Of a stretch of DNA of 6,684 bases, positions 1 to 5,593 are shown in pieces. The stretch's first letter is position 1, and every line of letters begins with the position of its first letter. The translations under genes were made by a program, and so were the position numbers. Source of the DNA: an uncultured Collinsella sp. (GTDB taxonomy: Bacteria > Actinomycetota > Coriobacteriia > Coriobacteriales > Coriobacteriaceae); assembly GCA_902463875.1 (NCBI GenBank), contig CABQHR010000101.1, positions 1-6,684 on the forward strand, written 5' to 3'. The notes beneath the pieces were generated by a model, which worked only from the letters and a program-made list of their open reading frames with translations, was not told where the DNA came from and did no database searches.

Positions 1-50
1 TGTTTTCATCTGAACGACTTTGCGTAGCAACGGGAGTTCAGATGAAAACA
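1..50. repeat. Perfect 15-bp inverted repeat upstream of purE
   Basis: The arms TGTTTTCATCTGAAC (1-15) and GTTCAGATGAAAACA (36-50) are exact reverse complements separated by 20 nt. The loop holds a second, nested stem, TTGC (20-23) with GCAA (27-30). No T-run follows the structure on the plus strand, so it is not a standard intrinsic terminator in that direction. Bases beyond position 1 cannot be seen, so the repeat may extend to the left. It could be the 3' hairpin of an upstream transcript, a dispersed palindromic repeat, or a regulatory element. Confidence 0.85.
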
Positions 51-95
51 CCGGGCCGCCGCAGAGCACCCACAGACCGCAGGGACGGGAGCAGC

Positions 96-101
96 TATAC
101 T
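96..101 (+). promoter_or_regulatory. Possible -10 box of purE promoter
   Basis: TATACT matches five of six bases of the TATAAT consensus and lies 58 bp before the first possible purE start. No convincing -35 hexamer is visible 16-18 bp upstream (around 73-78), so this is only a candidate. A short dyad, ACTACT (99-104) and AGTAGT (108-113), overlaps the box and the expected transcription start. Confidence 0.4.
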
Positions 102-158
102 ACTCTCAGTAGTTAAGGGTCGCGGATTCGCTGCGTCACCGCTCTCAACAGGAGGTCT

Positions 159-629
159 ATGTTTATGGCAGATCAGAAGCCGGTTGTCGGGATCATCATG
201 GGTTCCAAGTCCGATCTGGGCGTTATGGAAGGCTGCACCGCCGAGCTCGAGGCACTGGGTGTGCCCTATGAGCTCGTCATTGCGAGCGCGCACCGCACGC
301 CGGCGAAGGTCCACGAGTGGGCTTCGACTGCCGCCGATCGCGGTATCAAAGTGATTATCGCCGCCGCCGGCAAGGCCGCTCACTTGGGTGGTGTCGTGGC
401 TGCCTTTACGCCGCTGCCGGTTATCGGCGTGCCTATGAAGACGAGTGACCTGGGCGGCATGGATTCGCTGCTGTCGATGGTGCAGATGCCTTCGGGCGTG
501 CCCGTGGCCTGCGTTGCCATCAACGGCGCCAAGAACGCCGCCATCTATGCCACGCAGATTCTGGGTGCTTGCGACCCCGAGTACCGCAAGGTTATCGAGA
601 AGATGAAGCAGGAGATGGCTGACGCCTAA
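159..629 (+). CDS. purE: N5-carboxyaminoimidazole ribonucleotide mutase PurE
   Basis: PurE is a cytoplasmic de novo purine synthesis enzyme; the class I form converts N5-CAIR to CAIR. The 156-residue product is a typical length and carries the family motifs in order: G15-S-K-S-D19 near the N-terminus, S43-A-H45-R-T-P48 with the catalytic-type histidine, A69-A-G-K-A-A-H75-L, then PVIGVP, DSLLSMVQMP and the NAAIYATQIL helix near the C-terminus. The Shine-Dalgarno AGGAGG (150-155) is only 3 nt from ATG 159 but 9 nt from an in-frame ATG at 165. The true start may therefore be 165, giving MADQKP and a protein two residues shorter. Class I form (paired with PurK) is inferred from the AAGKAAH segment; no purK is in view. 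The sortase gene follows 35 bp downstream, so the two are probably co-transcribed. Confidence 0.96.
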   Translation: MFMADQKPVVGIIMGSKSDLGVMEGCTAELEALGVPYELVIASAHRTPAKVHEWASTAADRGIKVIIAAAGKAAHLGGVVAAFTPLPVIGVPMKTSDLGGMDSLLSMVQMPSGVPVACVAINGAKNAAIYATQILGACDPEYRKVIEKMKQEMADA

Positions 630-664
630 GCGTTCCGCCGTTTCACCGCAGTATAAGGAGAGCC

Positions 665-1663
665 ATGTCCGATTATCAGGGAAAACGATTCAAGGCTTCT
701 CAGATTCCCGATCCGTCGAAGCCGGGTGCCGCCCATGCGGCGCAGCAGGGTCGGACATCCTCTCCTCAGCAGCCGCGCGCGCCGCGCCCCGTGACACCGG
801 CGACGCATCGTCGACAGGACGCGCCGGCCGCATATCGTCCTTCGTCTTATAGCTCCGCTAAGAAGCCGCCCCGGTCTTCATCGCATGCCGCGCCGTCGGA
901 TTGCACCGAGCCGCCGCGCAAAAAGCGCCGCTCCATTATTCCCATTCTGCTCATCATCATCGGTATCGGCCTGATTGTCGCCGCCGCCGCTATCTTTATT
1001 AATGCCCAGATTGGCTATAAGCAGGCGAGCGATTCGTATCAGAAAATCGAGAAGCAATATGTAAGCGATAAGGATGCCAGCGGCGTGCCGATTATCGACT
1101 TTGATGCGCTTGCTCAGACGAACCCCGAGATTGTGGGTTGGATTTACGTGCCGGGAACCAATATCAACTATCCCGTGGTGCAGACCAACAACAACTCCAA
1201 ATACCTCAACACGCTGTTTGACGGTACGGCTAACGCGTCCGGTGCCATTTTCCTGGATAGCGATGACACCGCGCCGGGAATGGTCGACCAGCAGACTACG
1301 ATCTACGGCCACCATATGAACGATGGGTCGATGTTCAACGTGATTTCGGATACGACTGACCAGGCAACGTTCGATAGCATCGAGTTTGTGTATTACATCA
1401 CACGGGATGCTACGTATAAGCTGCGACCACTGGCGACCAAGGTGGTCGAGGACACGTATGCCAAGGCGCGCACGACCAATTTTGAGGGCGACGACGGACT
1501 CAAGAACTACCTGTCCGAGATGCTCGACGGCGCTTCTGCCGTGGCGAGTGATGCCACCGATCGTGCCGCTTCGACAACTAAGGTTGTAACGCTTGTGACC
1601 TGTCGTTCGCTGTCGCTGAGCAACACACGCGCCGTCATGGTGCTCACGCCGGTCGAGGAATAA
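665..1663 (+). CDS. Class B sortase, membrane-anchored transpeptidase
   Basis: Sortases cut a C-terminal sorting signal on secreted proteins and join them to the cell wall or to pilin partners on the outer membrane face. The 332-residue product has a cytoplasmic N-terminus of about 88 residues rich in Pro, Ser, Ala, Arg and Lys, ending in a basic stretch (RKKRR). One membrane helix follows (about 91-112), then an extracytoplasmic sortase domain. Catalytic residues are visible: H216 in TIYGHHMNDGSMF, C313 in VTLVTC and R322 in SNTR. The VGWIYVPGTNINYPVVQ block and the order of motifs fit class B (SrtB-like). The Shine-Dalgarno AAGGAG (655-660) lies 4 nt before ATG 665. No protein with a sorting signal, and no pilin gene, is in the window, so its substrate is unknown. 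The long N-terminal tail is unusual but may be disordered and non-catalytic. Confidence 0.93.
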   Translation: MSDYQGKRFKASQIPDPSKPGAAHAAQQGRTSSPQQPRAPRPVTPATHRRQDAPAAYRPSSYSSAKKPPRSSSHAAPSDCTEPPRKKRRSIIPILLIIIGIGLIVAAAAIFINAQIGYKQASDSYQKIEKQYVSDKDASGVPIIDFDALAQTNPEIVGWIYVPGTNINYPVVQTNNNSKYLNTLFDGTANASGAIFLDSDDTAPGMVDQQTTIYGHHMNDGSMFNVISDTTDQATFDSIEFVYYITRDATYKLRPLATKVVEDTYAKARTTNFEGDDGLKNYLSEMLDGASAVASDATDRAASTTKVVTLVTCRSLSLSNTRAVMVLTPVEE

Positions 1664-1672
1664 GTTGTTCGA

Positions 1673-1708
1673 GAGTAGCTAAAAAGCCCCGTCCCAAATT
1701 AGCTACTC
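1673..1708. repeat. Intergenic palindromic element with 10-bp arms
   Basis: GAGTAGCTAA (1673-1682) and TTAGCTACTC (1699-1708) are exact reverse complements around a 16-nt loop. It begins 9 nt after the sortase stop codon and ends 18 nt before the next gene. On the minus strand the loop reads TTTGGGACGGGGCTTT, which resembles the loop of the palindrome after purF (5446-5464) although the arms are unrelated. No T-run follows the right arm on the plus strand, so a terminator role for the sortase transcript is weak. I infer a copy of a dispersed small repeat family. Confidence 0.75.
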
Positions 1709-1726
1709 GACGACGGTAAGGGAGAA

Positions 1727-2146
1727 ATGATGCTCGAGAGTGGCAAATTGATGCCTTCGATTGATGCTTGGCTGCGCGAGGCCAAGGCCGATGCTTCGGC
1801 GGCAGGCTGTGGGATGTATCTGACGCATAACGGTGTGGTGCGCGCGACGCCCAAGGCCGAGGTGCGCGGAGTCGAGACCGATGGCGTGGCGCCAGGCCAC
1901 AGGGTGGGCGGCATGGTCTTTGACTACGACGCCGAAAAGGTACGGTCTGCTATCGAGGCTACGCGCGCGATGCCGGGTATCGGCTATGTGCGCGTGTGGC
2001 TGGCAAGCGGCGAGCTTGCCGTAGGTGACGACATCATGCTCGTGCTTATCGGCGGGGACATTCGCCCGCACGTGGTCGATGCGCTGCAGGCGCTCGTTGG
2101 CACCATCAAGAACGAATGCGTGAGTGAGGTCGAGCGCGAGGCGTAG
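1727..2146 (+). CDS. MoaE-like protein (molybdopterin synthase large-subunit family)
   Basis: The 139-residue soluble protein resembles a divergent branch of MoaE, the catalytic subunit of molybdopterin synthase, which with MoaD adds sulfur to precursor Z. Supporting segments are MYLTHNGVVRAT (30-41), GMVFDYDAEKV, and VRVWLASGELAVGDDIMLVL followed by GGDIRPHVVDALQALV, which match MoaE's core strand, GEL.VGD and following helix. A lysine at K128 (TIKNE) fits the first conserved MoaE lysine. The usual P.WK(K/R)E motif just after it is replaced by VSEVERE, so the second conserved lysine and the tryptophan are missing. Normal catalysis is therefore doubtful. Two adjacent ATGs start the frame; ATG 1730 lies 5 nt from AGGGAG (1719-1724) and is the better-placed start. 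No moaD or other cofactor gene is in view. The family assignment is from recognition of motifs only. Confidence 0.72.
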   Translation: MMLESGKLMPSIDAWLREAKADASAAGCGMYLTHNGVVRATPKAEVRGVETDGVAPGHRVGGMVFDYDAEKVRSAIEATRAMPGIGYVRVWLASGELAVGDDIMLVLIGGDIRPHVVDALQALVGTIKNECVSEVEREA

Positions 2147-2176
2147 AGGCTTGCGTCGATAGAAGGATCGTTTATA

Positions 2177-2215
2177 AAAATGCCCACCGGTACGTGTGAT
2201 ACCGGCGGGCATTTT
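2177..2215. terminator. Bidirectional intrinsic terminator
   Basis: AAAATGCCC-A-CCGGTA (2177-2192) pairs with TACCGG-C-GGGCATTTT (2200-2215) around a 7-nt loop, with one internal A-C mismatch. The GC-rich stem has a run of A on the left and a run of T on the right, so it can stop transcription from both sides. It sits between two convergent genes: the MoaE-like gene ends at 2146 and the leftward membrane-protein gene ends at 2237. Confidence 0.92.
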
Positions 2216-2236
2216 GCGTTTTGGGCGCGGTGAGCG

Positions 2237-3470
2237 CTACACGCGCGTCGCATCCTTGGGGCTCATGGTCATGCTCTGGAAGCGGTTTTCCATGTACTCG
2301 TTATCGAAGTGCTCTCCGTAGAACTGTGCGACGGGAATGTCCGGCTCCGTGCCGTTAACGCGCTGGTACCAGTAGTCGAGCGACTGCAGCGTCATGACGC
2401 CGTCGACCAGCATGATAACGGTAAAGATGACGGTGGCCGAGTAGCGGCTCTTCCAGGGGATCTTGTTGATAAGCTTAAGCAGCCTCGGCAGCAGCAGCTT
2501 GATCCAGATGAGGCCGCCCAGGCCCCACAGGCAGGCGAAGCCCGTGCAGGTGCGTCCGCCCGTGAGGATCACGCACGAGCGGATCGGGCAAACCGAACAG
2601 CGTTATGTGCGAGTAGCTCCACGAGACCACGCCAAACGCGGTCTGCATAAACCAGCCCACGAACACCTCAAAACTGGCGCCGAGCAGGGCGCTCACCAGG
2701 AAAATGATGATGGGGTTCTTTTTGTAGAAGCGGTTAAGCACCATGGTCATGAGCACGGCGCCAAATCCGTAGATGGGGCTGAAGGGGCCAAACAGCATGC
2801 CGGCGCGGTTCTGATAGACGCCCGGGTCGTCGACCGTCATGTGCCAGATGTCCTCGGCGATCAGGCCGAGTATGCAGCAGACAAAGAACACCCAGAACAG
2901 GTTGAAGTAGTTGAGCTTGATGTAGCCCTCGCCGGTTTCATCGCGGCCGAGCATGCCCTCGGCGGCGGCGTCGCGGTCGAGCATCTCCTGCAGGCGGCGC
3001 TGCAGTTCGCGCTCCTGACGCAGCGTGGGGTCGACGGTTGCCGAAAGTGCAACAAGGATGCCGAGCTGGATCGCGGGACGCAGTAGGAAGGGCCCGATGC
3101 CCTGGAGCATCACGTCGACCAAAAGCTCGACGACGGTGAATGCAATAAGGATGTAGGACAGGCGGGCGGCGTTGCGGCGCTGGTTTTTGATAAGGTCCAG
3201 GCCAAAGATGATTAGGATGACGGCACTTGCCGCAGAGAGCATGATGCCGGCGACGATAAGGCCGACTGCGACGAGCGTGTTGTCGCCGAGCTTTTCGGTG
3301 GCGTTGCCGTTAACAAGTGCCGTGATGACCTGCCACATAAAGGCAGCGACCGACGGGAGCGTGCCCACGCCGGAAAGGATGCACAGGACGGCGTACACCT
3401 TAATGATGAGGGGGATCTTCTTGACCTCCGTGGCGCTGGGGACGCTGGGGTCGAGTTCGTTTCGATCCAT
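2237..3470 (-). pseudogene. PF06541-type multi-pass membrane protein, frameshifted
   Basis: This looks like a putative ABC-transporter-type-IV permease (PF06541, CmpB-like); the family's real function is poorly known. The first frame (3470 down to about 2574, 299 residues) has four predicted membrane helices (about 21-49, 65-94, 101-121, 122-145), a charged linker (146-188), then the conserved domain with LFWVFFVCCILGLIAEDIW, GPFSPIYGFGA (228-238) and SALLGASFEVFVGW (260-273). The domain continues in another frame as VILTGGRTCTGFACLWG from 2572 down to the TAG at 2237-2239, adding 111 residues. Ignoring one base at 2573 joins them into about 410 residues (DPLVVILTGGRT). Unshifted, the first frame runs on to 2475 with a low-complexity tail that does not fit the family. 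No slippery heptamer is evident, so mutation or a sequencing error is likelier than programmed shifting. The Shine-Dalgarno AGAAAGG precedes ATG 3470. It is transcribed alone, divergent from purF. Confidence 0.8.
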
Positions 3471-3496
3471 ACAGAACCTTTCTCGCTTTGTTGTAG

Positions 3497-3525
3497 GTTA
3501 TAAGGATACGCCGCCGACCTGCCAA
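3497..3525 (-). promoter_or_regulatory. Promoter of the leftward membrane-protein gene
   Basis: Read on the minus strand, TTGGCA (3525-3520) and TATAAC (3502-3497) match the -35 and -10 consensus at five of six bases each, with an ideal 17-bp spacer. Transcription would start near 3490, leaving a leader of roughly 20 nt that includes the Shine-Dalgarno site. A 12-bp dyad, GGACG-AA-CGTCC (3532-3543), lies just upstream of the -35 box and could be an operator. Confidence 0.65.
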
Positions 3526-3718
3526 AAGACAGGACGAACGTCCCAATTGCAACAATGTAAGCCCTAACGGCGGGCGAGACGCGCCGCAACGGAAGCATGC
3601 GGGATCGTCGGTCCCGAGGCGATTGCCCAATAAAATGTTTGGCTGCAAAACGGATTATAAGCTCGGTGGGCTTTTAAAAAGCGCTGTTCATGCGCGGGAG
3701 TGCTTGTCTTGCCGTGCG

Positions 3719-3724
3719 TATAAT
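3719..3724 (+). promoter_or_regulatory. Perfect -10 box for purF
   Basis: TATAAT is an exact -10 hexamer 41 bp before the purF ATG at 3766, which would give a leader of about 35 nt. No good -35 hexamer lies 16-18 bp upstream; the nearest, TTGTCT (3704-3709), is only 9 bp away. The promoter may therefore depend on an activator or on other contacts. The rest of the 295-bp divergent gap (3471-3765) holds no gene or riboswitch fold that I can recognise. Confidence 0.5.
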
Positions 3725-3765
3725 AGGGCAGGTAACGCCAAATAACGAGGCTCTGAGGGGATGCC

Positions 3766-5436
3766 ATGTCTCAAGAAACCATCCACGCGGCCGAGCGTGC
3801 CGCGGGACAGGTGAACACCATGTCGACGTATGATCCGGACTCCGACCAGCTGCATGAGGAATGTGGCATTTTCGGCGTATGGGCGCCCGATCGCGACGTG
3901 GCTCGACTGACGTACTTTGGACTGCGTGCGCTGCAGCACCGTGGCCAGGAATCGGCGGGAATCGCCGTGGGTGACGGCGGCACGGTTATGGTCCGCAAGG
4001 ATCTGGGCCTGCTCGACCGCGTGTTCTCCAATGCCGACCTGTCGACGCTCTCCGGTCAGCTGGCCGTGGGCCACGTGCGCTACGGCACCGCCGGCGCCAA
4101 GAGCTGGGAAGCCTCTCAGCCGCACCTCTCTACCATCAATAGCGTCATTATCGCGCTCGCGCACAACGGCACCCTCGTCAACACCGACGAGCTGCGCCGC
4201 CAGCTGATCGAGCTGGGCGTGCCGTTCCTCTCCAACTCGGATTCCGAGGTCGCGACCAAGCTCATCGGCTACTTTACCCAGCGTACGGGCCATCTGCGCG
4301 AGGGCATTCGCAAGACCATGGAGCTTGTGCGCGGCGGCTACGCCATGACGCTCATCAACGAGCAGGCGCTCTACGCTTTCCGCGATCCGCACGGCATTCG
4401 CCCGCTCGTGTTGGGCAAGCTGGTGGACGAGGGCCTGGACCAGGCCGATGCCGCATCCGTTTCGCAGCTGCCGTCGCAGGACGGCGCCGCGACGGTCGAC
4501 GCCACCACCCATGTCACCCGCGCCGGCGGCTGGGTCGTCGCCTCCGAGACTTGTGCGCTCGACATTGTGGGCGCCGAGTACGTCCGCGACGTCCGCCCCG
4601 GTGAGATTTTGCGCATCAGCGCCGAGGGCCTTGTGTCCGAGCAGGGTGTGCCTGCTGCCGAAGAGCCTGCTAACTGCATCTTTGAGCAGGTCTACTTCGC
4701 TCGCCCCGATTCCATCATGAACGGCAAGAGCGTCTACGCCTGCCGTTATGACATGGGTCGTCAGCTGGCACATGAGGAGCCCGTCGAGGCCGACCTGGTC
4801 ATCGGCGTGCCCGACTCCGGCCTGCCGCCCGCGGAGGGCTATTCGCACGAGAGTGGCATTCCCTTTGGCGAGGGCCTTATCAAGAACCGCTACGTGGGTC
4901 GTACGTTTATCGAGCCTACGCAGGAGCTGCGTGCCATGGGCGTGCGTATGAAACTCAACCCGCTGCGTGACAACATCGAGGGCAAGCGCCTGGTCGTCAT
5001 CGACGACTCCATTGTGCGCGGCACCACCATGGTGCAGCTCGTCAAGATGCTGCGCAACGCCGGCGCCAAGGAGATTCATATTCGCATCAACTCGCCCGAG
5101 GTCATCTGGCCGTGCTTCTACGGTATCGATACCGACGTGCAGTCGCAGCTCATCAGCGCCAACAAGACGGTCGACGAGATTTGCGAGTACATTGGTGCCG
5201 ATTCGCTGGCCTTCCTTTCGGTCGAGGGCCTGCTGAAGGTCATGCCCAAGGGCGGCTACTGCGACGCGTGCTTTACCGGACGCTATCCCGTGGCGATTCC
5301 CGAGAGCTTTGGCCGCGACAAGTTTATGGAGGGCTTTAAGCCCCGCAACCTGGACAAGCCGCTGCACTTTGACGACGACGCCGTGGTCGAGAAATACGAT
5401 GACCGCAGCTGGGAAGAGGAGCACGGCGAGGCCTAA
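3766..5436 (+). CDS. purF: Amidophosphoribosyltransferase PurF, Fe-S type with propeptide
   Basis: PurF makes 5-phosphoribosylamine from PRPP and glutamine, the first committed step of purine synthesis, in the cytoplasm. The N-terminal glutaminase domain starts at C33 in EECGIFGVW; the residues before it form a propeptide that must be removed to free the catalytic cysteine, as in Bacillus PurF. ALQHRGQESAGIA, VGHVRYGTAG and HNGTLVN follow. The phosphoribosyltransferase domain has the PRPP loop VVIDDSIVRGTT (410-421). Likely [4Fe-4S] ligands are C263 (SETC), C450 (WPC), C499 and C502 (YCDAC), which fits the oxygen-labile type of anaerobes. The 556 residues exceed the Bacillus enzyme (about 476), partly because of an Ala/Asp-rich insertion of about 33 residues (221-253). 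GAGGGG precedes ATG 3766; an in-frame ATG at 3820 with AGGTGA (3809-3814) 5 nt upstream would shorten the propeptide to 14 residues. purM follows 157 bp downstream. Confidence 0.97.
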   Translation: MSQETIHAAERAAGQVNTMSTYDPDSDQLHEECGIFGVWAPDRDVARLTYFGLRALQHRGQESAGIAVGDGGTVMVRKDLGLLDRVFSNADLSTLSGQLAVGHVRYGTAGAKSWEASQPHLSTINSVIIALAHNGTLVNTDELRRQLIELGVPFLSNSDSEVATKLIGYFTQRTGHLREGIRKTMELVRGGYAMTLINEQALYAFRDPHGIRPLVLGKLVDEGLDQADAASVSQLPSQDGAATVDATTHVTRAGGWVVASETCALDIVGAEYVRDVRPGEILRISAEGLVSEQGVPAAEEPANCIFEQVYFARPDSIMNGKSVYACRYDMGRQLAHEEPVEADLVIGVPDSGLPPAEGYSHESGIPFGEGLIKNRYVGRTFIEPTQELRAMGVRMKLNPLRDNIEGKRLVVIDDSIVRGTTMVQLVKMLRNAGAKEIHIRINSPEVIWPCFYGIDTDVQSQLISANKTVDEICEYIGADSLAFLSVEGLLKVMPKGGYCDACFTGRYPVAIPESFGRDKFMEGFKPRNLDKPLHFDDDAVVEKYDDRSWEEEHGEA

Positions 5437-5476
5437 AACCTGCCATTTAGGGACAGGTTTATTTTGGCAGGTTTTA
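5434..5476 (+). terminator. Hairpin at purF stop, terminator-like, with two competing 3' arms
   Basis: TAAAACCTGCCA (5434-5445) pairs exactly with TGGCAGGTTTTA (5465-5476) around a 19-nt loop; the purF stop codon is inside the left arm. A-run, GC stem and T-run order resembles an intrinsic terminator. The left arm can instead pair with a second, nearer CAGGTTT (AAACCTG 5436-5442 with 5454-5460, 7 bp). The loop shares GGGAC and flanking T runs with the element at 1673-1708. It may be partial termination between purF and purM, or a dispersed repeat that happens to lie here. Confidence 0.7.
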
Positions 5477-5497
5477 TCTGCTGTTTTGTTGATATGA

Positions 5498-5573
5498 CGG
5501 CGCGTGTTGTTATGACGCGCGCCGAAATGAACGCAACTATGAGCACCGTTTGGCGCCCGCGCGGCGCCACGGT
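5498..5573 (+). promoter_or_regulatory. Two GC-rich hairpins in the purM leader
   Basis: CGGCGCG (5498-5504) pairs with CGCGCCG (5518-5524). TGGCGCC (5551-5557) pairs with GGCGCCA (5563-5569) over a CGCGC loop, extended by ACCG (5545-5548) with CGGT (5570-5573) past a two-base bulge. The second hairpin ends 7 nt before the purM Shine-Dalgarno sequence (5581-5588). The structures are visible in the sequence; a role in controlling purM expression is only inferred. I see no match to a known purine riboswitch aptamer. Confidence 0.5.
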
Positions 5574-5593
5574 AGTGGGAGAGGAAGGCTCAG

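Noticed and set aside
2463..3086. A 207-codon plus-strand open frame inside the membrane-protein gene
   Set aside because: The translation is His/Gln/Ala-rich with no domain, while the minus strand encodes a coherent multi-helix membrane protein.
3471..3765. A purine riboswitch or tRNA in the divergent gap before purF
   Set aside because: I looked for a three-way-junction aptamer and for cloverleaf arms and saw neither; only promoter elements and short dyads can be supported.
3688..5424. A 578-codon open frame on the minus strand opposite purF
   Set aside because: It is the antisense mirror of a high-GC gene with strong third-position bias; its His/Val/Ala/Asp-rich translation shows no recognisable domain, and purF on the other strand is certain.
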